A DNA stretch of 64,000 nt from Streptomyces violascens (lineage in GTDB: Bacteria > Actinomycetota > Actinomycetes > Streptomycetales > Streptomycetaceae). The stretch lies in contig NZ_BMUA01000019.1 of NCBI RefSeq assembly GCF_014649955.1, forward strand, positions 1-64,000. Reading direction: 5' to 3'. Under the pieces are notes generated by a model. That model was not told the origin of the DNA and made no database searches. It saw only the letters and a program-made list of their open reading frames with translations. The translations under genes were made by a program, and so were the position numbers. Positions 56,138 to 64,000 of this stretch are shown one piece after another. The first letter of the stretch is position 1. Each line of letters begins with the position of its first letter.

Positions 56138-57903
56138 TGCACCGGTACCGGTCCCACACCTGCGGCGAGCTCCGCGCCTCCGACGTCGGCAGCGACGTCC
56201 GGCTGAGCGGCTGGCTGCACAATCGCCGAGACCTGGGCGGCATTCTCTTCATCGACCTGCGGGACCACTACGGCATCACGCAGCTGGTCGCCCGGCCCGG
56301 CACGGCCGGCGCGGAGGCCCTGGACAAGCTGTCCAAGGAGACCGTCGTACGCGTCGACGGCAAGGTCGTCTCGCGCGGCGCCGAGAACGTGAACGGTGAG
56401 CTGGCGACCGGCGAGATCGAGATCGAGGTCGGCGAGGTCGAGGTGCTCGGCGCCGCCGCGCCGCTGCCCTTCACGATCAACGCCGAGGACGGCGTGAACG
56501 AGGAGCGGCGCCTGGAGTACCGCTTCCTGGACCTGCGCCGTGAGCGCATGCACCGCAACATCATGCTGCGCAGCGCCGTGATCGCCTCGATCCGCTCGAA
56601 GATGGTCGCGCTGGGCTTCAACGAGATGGCCACCCCGATCCTGGCGGCGACCTCCCCCGAGGGCGCGCGCGACTTCGTGGTGCCGTCCCGGCTGAACCCG
56701 GGCAAGTTCTACGCGCTGCCGCAGGCCCCGCAGCAGTTCAAGCAGCTCCTGATGATCTCCGGCTTCGACCGGTACTTCCAGATCGCGCCCTGCTTCCGCG
56801 ACGAGGACGCCCGCGCCGACCGCTCGCCGGGCGAGTTCTACCAGCTCGACGTCGAGATGAGCTTCGTCGAGCAGGAGGACGTGTTCCAGCCCATCGAGAA
56901 GCTCATGACCGAGCTCTTCGAGGAGTTCGGGGGCGGCCGCCACGTCACGTCGCCGTTCCCGCGGATCCCGTTCCGCGAGTCGATGCTGAAGTACGGCAAC
57001 GACAAGCCCGACCTGCGCGCCAAGCTCGAACTCGCCGACATCACCGACGTGTTCGAGGGCTCGGAGTTCAAGGCGTTCGCGGGCAAGCACGTGCGCGCCC
57101 TTCCGGTGCCGGACGTGGCGGGCCAGTCCCGCAAGTTCTTCGACGGGCTCGGCGAGTACGCCGTCTCGCTCGGCGCGCAGGGCCTGGCCTGGGTGCGGGT
57201 CGGCGAGGACGGTTCGCTGTCCGGCCCGATCGCGAAGTTCCTGACCGACGAGAACGTCAAGGTGCTCACCGAGCGCCTCGGCCTCGTCCCCGGGCACGCG
57301 GTGTTCTTCGGCGCGGGCGAGTTCGACGAGGTCTCCAAGATCATGTCGGGCGTACGGGTCGAGGCCGCCAAGCGCGCCGGGCACTTCGAGGAGGGCGTGT
57401 TCCGGTTCTGCTGGATCGTCGACTTCCCGATGTACGAGAAGGACGAGGAGACCGGCAAGATCGACTTCTCGCACAACCCGTTCTCGATGCCGCAGGGCGG
57501 TCTTGAGGCCCTGGAGAACCAGGACCCGCTGGACGTCCTGGGCTGGCAGTACGACATCGTCTGCAACGGCATCGAGCTGTCGTCGGGCGCGATCCGTAAC
57601 CACGAGCCCGACATCATGTTCAAGGCGTTCGAGATCGCGGGGTACGACCGGGAGACCGTGGAGCGCGAGTTCGGCGGCATGCTCAAGGCGTTCCGCCTCG
57701 GCGCCCCGCCGCACGGCGGCATCGCGCCGGGCGTCGACCGCATGGTGATGCTGCTCGCGGACGAGCCGAACATCCGGGAGACCATCGCGTTCCCGCTGAA
57801 CGGCAACGCGCAGGACCTGATGATGGGCGCGCCGACGGAGCTGGACGAGTCCCGCCTGCGCGAGCTGAACATCGCGCTGCGCAAGCCGGTGTCGGAGAAG
57901 TAA
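56134..57903 (+). CDS. aspS: Aspartyl-tRNA synthetase
   Basis: 589 residues, bacterial class IIb form. OB-fold anticodon-binding domain (SDVRLSGWLHNRRDLGGILFIDLRDHYG), motif 2 (FRDEDARADRSPGEFYQLDVEMSF), GAD insertion domain in the middle (about 290-420) and motif 3 (GGIAPGVDRMVMLLADEPNIRETIAFP). It charges tRNA-Asp with aspartate. Many actinobacteria use a non-discriminating AspRS that also mischarges tRNA-Asn; this cannot be decided by eye. ATG 56134 or 56137 start. Three copies of TCGCGAAGA lie just upstream (56082, 56094, 56116). Confidence 0.96.
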   Translation: MMHRYRSHTCGELRASDVGSDVRLSGWLHNRRDLGGILFIDLRDHYGITQLVARPGTAGAEALDKLSKETVVRVDGKVVSRGAENVNGELATGEIEIEVGEVEVLGAAAPLPFTINAEDGVNEERRLEYRFLDLRRERMHRNIMLRSAVIASIRSKMVALGFNEMATPILAATSPEGARDFVVPSRLNPGKFYALPQAPQQFKQLLMISGFDRYFQIAPCFRDEDARADRSPGEFYQLDVEMSFVEQEDVFQPIEKLMTELFEEFGGGRHVTSPFPRIPFRESMLKYGNDKPDLRAKLELADITDVFEGSEFKAFAGKHVRALPVPDVAGQSRKFFDGLGEYAVSLGAQGLAWVRVGEDGSLSGPIAKFLTDENVKVLTERLGLVPGHAVFFGAGEFDEVSKIMSGVRVEAAKRAGHFEEGVFRFCWIVDFPMYEKDEETGKIDFSHNPFSMPQGGLEALENQDPLDVLGWQYDIVCNGIELSSGAIRNHEPDIMFKAFEIAGYDRETVEREFGGMLKAFRLGAPPHGGIAPGVDRMVMLLADEPNIRETIAFPLNGNAQDLMMGAPTELDESRLRELNIALRKPVSEK

Positions 57904-57920
57904 GGGGGCTTCCCCCCTTT

Positions 57921-57952
57921 CCAACCCCCTGGGCCGCGGCTCGGGGGGTTGG
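57921..57952 (+). terminator. Hairpin after aspS
   Basis: CCAACCCCC (57921-57929) pairs with GGGGGTTGG (57944-57952) 18 nt past the aspS stop. Confidence 0.7.
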
Positions 57953-57973
57953 TTCGTCCGAGGCGTGCGGAGA

Positions 57974-58001
57974 GGGGGCGCCGGTTCCTCCCGGCACCCC
58001 C
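57974..58001 (-). terminator. Hairpin after the eCIS operon end
   Basis: GGGGGCGCCGG (57974-57984) pairs with CCGGCACCCCC (57991-58001) with one mismatch over a 6-nt loop, 8 nt beyond the last eCIS gene stop. Confidence 0.7.
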
Positions 58002-58009
58002 TTGCTCCC

Positions 58010-59308
58010 TCAGTTCTTCGAGCGGGCGAAGAACTCCACCTCCGCTATTGCTACTTGCTTGTCCTTCGCCGCGCCGAACGCCGAGCGCAGGATGATGCGG
58101 ACCGAAGCCGCGTTGCGTACGCGGACGTCCACGCGCTGCACTCCGCCGTCGTTCAGGGTGCGGTGCGACGTGTGCTGCTTGCCGCTGGAGTCGGTCACCA
58201 CCAGGTCGAACTCCTGGGGGCGGGCCTGTTCCGACTGCTGGCCCTGGCGCTTCGACGTGCCCGGGGTGATCAGCAGGGCCAGGAGGTCGGTCGGCTGGCC
58301 GAACGTCGCCTCCAGGTACGTGCCCGCCGCGTCCTCCGCGTAGCCCGTGCCCCACCACGTGTTGGAGTAACTGTCGCCCGCCAGGGCCGCCTTGTGGTTC
58401 GGGTCCTCATGGGAGGCCGTCCACAGCGTCGGGTGCACGGCCACGCGCTTCGCGAAGTGGTCCTGTACCGCCCTTGCCGCCGGGGGGCCGCCGATTACCC
58501 CTCCTACGACGACGGCCACGACTGCCGCTGCTATCAGCGCCCTTGCTATCCAGCGCTTCCTGTCCCTGTGCAGCGCGGGGCGCTGGCCCGCGTACGGGCC
58601 CGTCGCGTTGTCCTCGCGGCGCGGGGTCAGCGGGGTCGCGCAGCTTCGGCAGAAGTTGCGGTGCTGGTGGTTGGGGGTGCCGCAGGCGGGGCAGGGCGTG
58701 CCGTTTTCCGGGGCGGGGGTGTGGGGTGCCGTGCGGACCTTGGGACGGGCTGCCTCCGGGCGGCCGGGGAGCACCGATCCCGGGGCCTCGGGGGGCGGGG
58801 TCGCGCTCGGTGCCTGTACGGGTACGAGGAGGGCTCGCGCGGCGTCTGCCGCTGAGGTTGCCCGTGCCTCGGGGAGGGGGGTGGTGTCTCCCGCGCCGTC
58901 CGCCACGGCGGGGATGGGGGTCGTCACGGCTTCCGGGGTCGCGGGCGCGGCCGGGCCGGCGGGGTTCGCACCCGCCGCGGGAGCGGGCTCGGAGGGGTTG
59001 GCCGCGTCCCGTTCGGTGCGGTCGGGGGCGGTGTCCGGGGTTCCGGCGGGCGGGGTCGCGCCCTCCGCGGCGGCGGCGGGGCCCGCCGGGGCAGCGCTCG
59101 CAGCCGGGGCCGGCGAGCCGGAGCCCCCCGGGCCTTCCGGGGCGTCCGGGGCCGCGTCCCCCGAAGGGGTCCGGTCTGCCGAAGGCGTCGTCGGGGTCGT
59201 CGGGGCGCTCCAGCGGAGGAACGCTCCGCAGGAGTCGCAGAACGACTGGCCCGTGGCTCGGGCCGGGGTGCCGCAGTCGGGGCAGGGGACCATGGCCGGG
59301 GTGGACAT
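58010..59308 (-). CDS. eCIS-linked zinc-ribbon, membrane-anchored, glycan-binding protein
   Basis: 432 residues. Zinc ribbon 1 uses Cys9, 12, 24 and 27; a 170-residue Pro/Ala/Thr-rich linker follows; zinc ribbon 2 uses Cys206, 209, 220 and 223; a membrane helix spans about 253-274 (ALIAAAVVAVVVGGVIGG); the C-terminal 135 residues form a galactose-binding-like beta sandwich (WGTGYAEDAAGTYLEATFGQPTDLLALLITPG), of the kind annotated as NADase-type glycan-binding. It starts 6 nt after the tail protein I gene, so it belongs to the eCIS operon. The layout places zinc ribbons inside the cell and the glycan domain outside. Function is unknown; a receptor, anchor or trigger for the injection machine is possible. 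Confidence 0.78.
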   Translation of the reverse strand: MSTPAMVPCPDCGTPARATGQSFCDSCGAFLRWSAPTTPTTPSADRTPSGDAAPDAPEGPGGSGSPAPAASAAPAGPAAAAEGATPPAGTPDTAPDRTERDAANPSEPAPAAGANPAGPAAPATPEAVTTPIPAVADGAGDTTPLPEARATSAADAARALLVPVQAPSATPPPEAPGSVLPGRPEAARPKVRTAPHTPAPENGTPCPACGTPNHQHRNFCRSCATPLTPRREDNATGPYAGQRPALHRDRKRWIARALIAAAVVAVVVGGVIGGPPAARAVQDHFAKRVAVHPTLWTASHEDPNHKAALAGDSYSNTWWGTGYAEDAAGTYLEATFGQPTDLLALLITPGTSKRQGQQSEQARPQEFDLVVTDSSGKQHTSHRTLNDGGVQRVDVRVRNAASVRIILRSAFGAAKDKQVAIAEVEFFARSKN

Positions 59309-59314
59309 GAAAGG

Positions 59315-59881
59315 TCAATTCCCTTCGTGGGTAAGGGTTTTCGCGGATACCTCGGCCGTGAAAGGGAGGTGGGCGGGTCGGGCCGCCGCCACCACCGCCT
59401 GCAGGCGGTGCGGGTCGACGGTGGACGGATCGGAGACGTGGAGGGTGACGCGGAGGGACGGCCTGGGGGCGCCCGGGAAAGGGCCCAGCGGGCGGGCCGA
59501 CCACGTCGCCCCGCCGCTCTCGGTGATCTGGGGGCGTACCCCGAAGGCCAGTTGGACCGCCCGGGCCAGGCCCTGGGCCGTGCCCCGGACCCGGTGCAGG
59601 GACACCGCCGTCGCCACGGCATGACGCCGGATCTCCAGGGGCTCCGTGCCGTCGAGCTCCGTGCCGACCCAGCCCGTCAGCCAGTCCACGAAGTCCTCGG
59701 GGGCCAGCGCCGGGTCGAAGTACGCCTCCAGGCAGTCCAGGACGTTGAACAGCGGGGCCAGGACCACGTCCAGGCCCTCGACGAAACGCTGGGCGAAGTC
59801 GTCGTCCGCGTACACCGCGGGCAGCTCGGCGCCCAGCGGGTGCGACGAGCCGAGCCCCTCCACCGATCCCCGCGCACTCAT
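59315..59881 (-). CDS. eCIS tail/baseplate protein (tail protein I type)
   Basis: 188 residues. P2 gpI-like signature: PAVYADDDFAQRFVEGLDVVLAPLFNVLDCLEAYFDPALAPEDFVDWLTGWVG, then HRVRGTAQGLARAVQLAFG. In contractile injection systems this protein, together with the J-like protein, forms the baseplate wedge that holds the spike and tail fibres. The start overlaps the baseplate J stop (ATGA). Confidence 0.88.
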   Translation of the reverse strand: MSARGSVEGLGSSHPLGAELPAVYADDDFAQRFVEGLDVVLAPLFNVLDCLEAYFDPALAPEDFVDWLTGWVGTELDGTEPLEIRRHAVATAVSLHRVRGTAQGLARAVQLAFGVRPQITESGGATWSARPLGPFPGAPRPSLRVTLHVSDPSTVDPHRLQAVVAAARPAHLPFTAEVSAKTLTHEGN

Positions 59882-61824
59882 CGCGCCTCGATCACGCGCA
59901 CGCGGTGGTCGAAGGGGAAGAGGAGGGCCGAGGGGGAGAGTTCGATCCTGTCGGTGGCGTCGCCCCGGCGGCCTGTCAGGGGGTCTGCCGGGTGCAACAG
60001 CACCTCGTCCACCAGTTCCACGCCCGGGACCCTCTGCAGTGCCGCGAAGATCTCGCCCGCCCTCAGCGGGCGGCCGAACGGCCAGCCCGTGCCGTGGGCG
60101 CCGCCCGTCAGCGGGTCCAGGTAGGAGTACAGGGCGTTCAGCGCCTCGTCGCGTACGTGGTCCGCCTTCGCCGCGCGGAACGAGTGCAAGGTGGCCACCA
60201 CGGTCACGCCCTGGTAGAACGGCGGGCCCACCGCCAGGCGGGTGCCCAGGGGGCGGCGGTCGTCCAGGAAGGTCGTCACGCGGCCCAACAGCTCGTCGCC
60301 GGGGACCAGTTGCTCGAAGCGCAGGCGTCCGCCCCGGTCGGGGACGGCCTGCGGGACGACCAGGACGCGTACCGCGTTGTCGCCCGACTCGGCCGCGTCA
60401 GCCGCCAGGCACGCGATGCGGGCGGTCTCGGGGGCGGCCCGGCGGGCCAGCTCCTCGTAGTCGCGGGCGGTCACCGCGCGCTCCTGGGCGCGCAGCGCGA
60501 TCGGCGCGCGGGTCTTCGCCTCCTCGACGGTCTCGCCGTCGACGCCGCCGCGCGCCGCCTCCCGGTTCTCCACGCGGGAGATGTACGGAATCGAGCTGCG
60601 CAGGACCTGGATGGAACCCCGGGCGACGTTGCCGGATCGGCCGCCGCCGGTGCCGTAGCGGGAGGCGCGGATGGCGGCGCCCTTGATGGGGACGGCACCG
60701 AACTGCCGTACCGTGCCGTCCGGTTGGCGCACGGAGGGGCCGAAGGCGATCTCGCCCGTCGCCGCGTCCAGGGTGAAGTGGCGGTCGAAGGGACCGGAGG
60801 AGGCGAAGTCGTCCACGGCCTCCCACTCCTCCCAGCCCTCGCCCGCCGAGATCTCCAGGCGTGCGCCGCCGACGACGGGCGCGTTCGCCAGCATCAGCCG
60901 CTGGCCCGGGACGCCCTCGGAGTCGCCGAGGGACTCGTCCCGTACGGTCTCGGCGTGCGAGACCCGGGTGGTGCCGCCGATGGTGAACGCGGAGGCGCTG
61001 CGCACCGTCGGCGAGACGCTGTAGAACGGCTGGCCGGGGGCGGCCTCGACGACGCGGCAGCGCAGCCAGCCCGCGTCCAGGCGGCCCATCCGGGACACCG
61101 CGTGCGCGGCCGGCATGTGCAGGACGACCTCGCCGGGGCGGTTGAGACCACCCGTGGTGTCCTCGGCGACCTCGCACTCCGTCCAGCCGTCGGCCGTCCA
61201 CGCCTCCCACACCAGGGGAGGCTGGCGCGGGTCGACACCGACACCGTCGACGCGGCTCTCCATGCGCACCGCGGCCGTGCAGTTGGGCAGGGCCGCCGAC
61301 AGGCCGAAGAGCAGCACGTCGCCGGGGAGCGGGCTCGGGCTGAACACCGAGACGTCGGTGCCGCCGAGCACGTCCTGCGAGCAGTCCTCGGGTGCCGAGC
61401 CGGTGGGCTGGCGCAGTACGTGACTGAGGCTGCAGGGCACGATCGTGAGATCGTCCTCGGTCGCGAAGACCACCGCCTCCTCGGTCTCGGTGCGGCCGGT
61501 GGCGACCTCGGTGCCCCGGGGCAGCAGGACCGGCTCGGTCTGCGGCGCGGACAGCCAGAACGTCACCGACGCTTTGGCCGCCGACGGCGGGAACAGCGTC
61601 ACGCCGAGCAGGTCGAGGAAGGCGAGCTGGTTCTTCTCGGGGACCCGGTTGAGCCGGTACACCAGCTGGTCAGCCATGTGCGCGACGGCTTCGATGAGGG
61701 TGACACCCGGGTCGGAGACGTTGTGGTCGCTCCACTCGGGGCAGCGCTGCTGGATGTAGCGCTTGGCGTCGTCGACGAACTGCTGGAAGCGGCGGTCGTC
61801 GAGATGGGGTGCGGGCAGGGCCAT
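59878..61824 (-). CDS. eCIS baseplate wedge protein (baseplate J / gp6-like)
   Basis: 648 residues. The start is MALPAPHLDDRRFQQFVDDAKRYI and the PEWSDHNVSDPGVTLIEAVAHMADQLVYRLNRVPEKN block is the signature of the putative baseplate assembly family (Afp11-like). Later segments (RAQERAVTARDYEELARRAAPE, ARIACLA) match baseplate J. It builds the wedge ring of the baseplate. One-base overlaps with gp25 (TGATG) and a 4-nt overlap with tail protein I show operon coupling. Confidence 0.9.
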   Translation of the reverse strand: MALPAPHLDDRRFQQFVDDAKRYIQQRCPEWSDHNVSDPGVTLIEAVAHMADQLVYRLNRVPEKNQLAFLDLLGVTLFPPSAAKASVTFWLSAPQTEPVLLPRGTEVATGRTETEEAVVFATEDDLTIVPCSLSHVLRQPTGSAPEDCSQDVLGGTDVSVFSPSPLPGDVLLFGLSAALPNCTAAVRMESRVDGVGVDPRQPPLVWEAWTADGWTECEVAEDTTGGLNRPGEVVLHMPAAHAVSRMGRLDAGWLRCRVVEAAPGQPFYSVSPTVRSASAFTIGGTTRVSHAETVRDESLGDSEGVPGQRLMLANAPVVGGARLEISAGEGWEEWEAVDDFASSGPFDRHFTLDAATGEIAFGPSVRQPDGTVRQFGAVPIKGAAIRASRYGTGGGRSGNVARGSIQVLRSSIPYISRVENREAARGGVDGETVEEAKTRAPIALRAQERAVTARDYEELARRAAPETARIACLAADAAESGDNAVRVLVVPQAVPDRGGRLRFEQLVPGDELLGRVTTFLDDRRPLGTRLAVGPPFYQGVTVVATLHSFRAAKADHVRDEALNALYSYLDPLTGGAHGTGWPFGRPLRAGEIFAALQRVPGVELVDEVLLHPADPLTGRRGDATDRIELSPSALLFPFDHRVRVIEAR

Positions 61825-62264
61825 CAGTGTCGTTCGCTTTCGCGGGCCGTGGGGCCTGGCTGGTCGCCGCCCTCGGAGGGAATCACATAGAAGGGGAAGA
61901 CGAGGCTGCGCGGGTTGTTGGTGCCGCGCACGGAGTACCGCACGTCGATGTGCAGCACGGTCGGCTCGTCGGGCGCCGGGGTCACCGTGACCTCCTCGAC
62001 CTCGATCCTGGGCTCCCAGCGGTCGAGCGAGGTGCGCACCTCGTAGCGGATGCGCCCGGCGGTGGCGTCGTTGACGGGCGCGAACACCAGGTCGTGCACC
62101 GCGCAGCCGAACTCGGGACGCATGGGACGTTCGCCCGGCGCGGTGGCGAGCACCAGGCGCATGGACTCCTCGATCTCGCGGTCGCGCCGGGCCAGGGCGA
62201 TGCCGCCGCCCGGGTCGGTGCGCATCGGGAACGCCCAGCCGGCCCCGACGAAGTGTTCGCTCAT
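61824..62264 (-). CDS. eCIS baseplate protein (gp25/Afp9-like)
   Basis: 146 residues. GPW/gp25 family: IALARRDREIEESMRLVLATAPGERPMRPEFGCAVHDLVFAPVNDATAGRIRYEVRTSLDRWEPRIEV. It connects the baseplate hub to the sheath in phage tails, R-type pyocins and eCIS. It follows the spike gene by 10 nt and has GGAGAG upstream. Confidence 0.92.
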   Translation of the reverse strand: MSEHFVGAGWAFPMRTDPGGGIALARRDREIEESMRLVLATAPGERPMRPEFGCAVHDLVFAPVNDATAGRIRYEVRTSLDRWEPRIEVEEVTVTPAPDEPTVLHIDVRYSVRGTNNPRSLVFPFYVIPSEGGDQPGPTARESERH

Positions 62265-62274
62265 CTCAACTCTC

Positions 62275-64000
62275 CTAGATGATCGGCATGCCGTTGGACA
62301 GCGGGGCCGGAGACGTCAGCTCGATGGCGGCCGCTCCGCTGATGGCGACGGTCGCCGCGGTGATGCTGGCGTTCGCGATCGCGGTGATGGCCGCCTCGCC
62401 GGCCGCGTTCAGCGACACCGCGCCGCCCGCGACGACGGACGCCTCGCCGCCGGCCTTCACGTCGAAGGCGAGGCCCGCCTTGACGTTGATGGCCATGGCG
62501 GCGTCCATCTCGATGCCGGCGCCGGCCTTCAGGCTCAGCAGGCCGCCGGCCTTCAGGGACAGGTTGCCGCCCGCCTCGATGTCGACGCTGCGCGTCCCCT
62601 TGATCTCGACGCTGCCGTCGCTGCTGATGGTGAGGGAGGTGCGGGCCTCGTTCAGCTGGATGTGCAGCCGTCCCTTGCCCGTGCGAAGGCGGATGCCGCT
62701 GGAAAGCCGGGCCGCCCCGCCCTCTTCGAGCAGCTCGACGGTGTGGCCGCTGCGGGCGGTCAGGGAGCGCCAGTTGATCTGCCCGCTGGTCGGGTCGACG
62801 ACGGGGATGTTGTCGGGCTCGCGGGTGTGCTTGTCGATGCCGTTGTAGAGCCCCGCGATGACGTACGGGTGCTCCAGGGAGCCCCGGTCGAAGGCGCAGA
62901 GCACCTCGTCGTTGACGTCGGGCAGGAGCAGCCCGCCGCCGCCCTTGCCGCCGAACTGGGCGACGCGGCACCAGTCGCTCTCGTACGTCTCGGACAGCCA
63001 CGGGAAGCGCAGCCGGACCCGGCCGAGCCGCAGCGGGTCCTTGGTGTTGGTGACCAGGGCGATCGCGACGCCCGGCATCGGGGGCGCCTGGTCGGTGCCG
63101 CCCGAGGCGAGCCCGTACAGCGAACGGAACTGGCGGCCCGAGACGTTGAGCCAGGTCGTGTACTGCTCGCCGGACGCGAAGACATGGCGCACGCCGGTGG
63201 CCGTGTACTTGCCCTCGAAGGGGAAGCCGGCGCCCTTCACGGCGATGGGGGTGCCGGGCTTGAGGTCGGGGTTGCCGGTGACGGCGACCTCCAGCTCGGC
63301 GAACGCGCCGGTGACGTCGTCGGCCAGCGCCTTCGCGGCGCCTGTGACCTCGGACAGCGTGGTGTACGGGATCTGCGTGGCGGTCAGCTCGGCCGCGCCG
63401 AACGGGGTGGTCACCGCGGCCGGGGTGATGTCGGCGACGATGTCCTTGCTCGTGACGGCCGGTGCGGGCGCGGCGAGCTGGCGCTTGGTGCGCATGTCCC
63501 AGCCGCGCACGTTGACCTTCTTGACCTGCCCGGCCGACGTCATCGCGATCCGGCTGTGCAGGGTGTTCGTGCCGAAGTCGAGGACGTACGGGCTCTGCGC
63601 CGCCGGGGTCGTGTCGGAGGGCGCCCCGGAGGCGGGCTTCAGCTCGGCGAAGTTGAGCTTGCCCATGTTGTCGAAGGACAGCCGCACGTCGTTCTCGGCG
63701 GCCAGGCGGGACAGGAAGTCCCAGTCGGTGATGTTGGGCTGGGTCGCCAGGTCGTACACCGTCGGCGTCGAGTCGATCTTGCCGAGCGCGAGGCCGTTGA
63801 GGCCGGCGATGCGCCGCACGATGTCGGACGCGGTCATGCTCGGGTAGCCCGCGACGCGGCGGTTGCGCAGCAGCCGGTGGCCGGGGTCGTAGCCGCGCAC
63901 GACGAGCTGGCGGCCGGTGCCGGGCTCGGCGTCGACCTCCAGGGCGGTGATCTCGCCGGTCAGCATCGGGTCGCCGCGCCGGCTGTCGGTGAACGGGCTG
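62275..64000 (-). CDS. eCIS spike protein (VgrG/Afp8-like), 5' end outside the window
   Basis: At least 575 residues visible; the gene runs past the right edge, and the reading frame is open to base 64000. It has a gp27-like hub part (LVVRGYDPGHRLLRNRRVAGYPSMTASDIVRRIAGLNGL), the gp5-like OB fold (IALVTNTKDPLRLGRVRLRFPW), a DVNDEVLCAFDRGSLEHPYVIAGLYNG block and a C-terminal beta-helix of GG-rich repeats (SLKAGGLLSLKAGAGIEM). It is the central spike. No separate PAAR tip gene is seen between this gene and gp25, where it usually lies in the Afp type. Confidence 0.93.
   Translation of the reverse strand, partial: SPFTDSRRGDPMLTGEITALEVDAEPGTGRQLVVRGYDPGHRLLRNRRVAGYPSMTASDIVRRIAGLNGLALGKIDSTPTVYDLATQPNITDWDFLSRLAAENDVRLSFDNMGKLNFAELKPASGAPSDTTPAAQSPYVLDFGTNTLHSRIAMTSAGQVKKVNVRGWDMRTKRQLAAPAPAVTSKDIVADITPAAVTTPFGAAELTATQIPYTTLSEVTGAAKALADDVTGAFAELEVAVTGNPDLKPGTPIAVKGAGFPFEGKYTATGVRHVFASGEQYTTWLNVSGRQFRSLYGLASGGTDQAPPMPGVAIALVTNTKDPLRLGRVRLRFPWLSETYESDWCRVAQFGGKGGGGLLLPDVNDEVLCAFDRGSLEHPYVIAGLYNGIDKHTREPDNIPVVDPTSGQINWRSLTARSGHTVELLEEGGAARLSSGIRLRTGKGRLHIQLNEARTSLTISSDGSVEIKGTRSVDIEAGGNLSLKAGGLLSLKAGAGIEMDAAMAINVKAGLAFDVKAGGEASVVAGGAVSLNAAGEAAITAIANASITAATVAISGAAAIELTSPAPLSNGMPII

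Noticed and set aside
54868..57924. 1018-residue minus-strand open frame
   Set aside because: Antisense shadow of aspS; Glu/Val/Leu-rich in the aspS part, Arg-rich in the phosphatase part.
1..64000. CRISPR arrays, insertion sequences, rRNA or tRNA genes
   Set aside because: No regular short repeats with spacers, no transposase-like proteins and no rRNA/tRNA signatures were recognised by eye.

Overview
This window is high-GC actinobacterial DNA, almost certainly from the chromosome core of a Streptomyces. The evidence is third-position GC bias, many GTG starts, leaderless-looking starts, XRE/DUF397 and AfsR-type regulators, mycothiol-type enzymes and two branched-chain keto-acid dehydrogenase (bkd) loci. 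Four perfect copies of GTTTCACGTGAAAC, the Streptomyces ParB site (parS), lie between 21.1 and 33.8 kb, so the region is probably near oriC. From memory, the order (bkd locus, mobA/moeA, kinases, orphan response regulator, second bkd locus, GntR/MFS, aspS) resembles the S. coelicolor SCO38xx-SCO3795 region. I could not run an alignment.

Layout. 0-2.6 kb: J-domain protein, rhodanese, acyl-CoA dehydrogenase behind a KstR-like palindrome. 2.9-6.5 kb: paaABCDE, the ring epoxidase of phenylacetyl-CoA. 6.6-9.8 kb: DUF5819 and HTTM membrane proteins and an RNA methyltransferase. 9.8-13.8 kb: paaN, a 3-hydroxyacyl-CoA dehydrogenase and a TetR regulator of PaaR type. 13.9-18.8 kb: lipoprotein hydrolase, Lrp/AsnC regulator, and bkd locus 1 (E1alpha, E1beta, E2). 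18.8-23.2 kb: MobA-like protein, MoeA, K+ channel, quinone oxidoreductase. 23.3-30.7 kb: bacterial proteasome activator, cell-surface protein, two divergent Ser/Thr kinases, phosphotransferase, PPOX protein, orphan response regulator. 31-34.6 kb: bkd locus 2. 34.8-47 kb: secreted protein, GntR/MFS pair, housekeeping enzymes, thioredoxin-NHL protein, lipoprotein, AfsR-like regulator, M18 aminopeptidase. 47.6-52.4 kb: long-chain acyl-CoA dehydrogenase, XRE/DUF397 unit, SseB-like protein, a broken pirin gene. 52.5-57.9 kb: AI-2E family permease, SpoIIE-type phosphatase, aspS. 58-64 kb: the 3' end of an extracellular contractile injection system (eCIS) operon on the minus strand: spike (cut by the window edge), gp25-like, baseplate J, tail protein I, and a zinc-ribbon/membrane/glycan-binding protein.

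How the parts connect. Three intergenic regions (upstream of paaA, of paaN/3-hydroxyacyl-CoA dehydrogenase, and of bkd locus 1) carry almost the same 14-bp palindrome ACCGNNCGNNCGGT, which matches the PaaR operator I recall from Corynebacterium. A TetR gene lies between the last two. I infer one regulon linking phenylacetyl-CoA breakdown to a 2-oxoacid dehydrogenase that could feed it. The same three regions each hold DnaA-box-like sequences. The eCIS end is the most complex system present; its class is already known, but the role of its terminal zinc-ribbon/glycan-binding gene is not obvious. No tRNA, rRNA, CRISPR array or insertion sequence was recognised.
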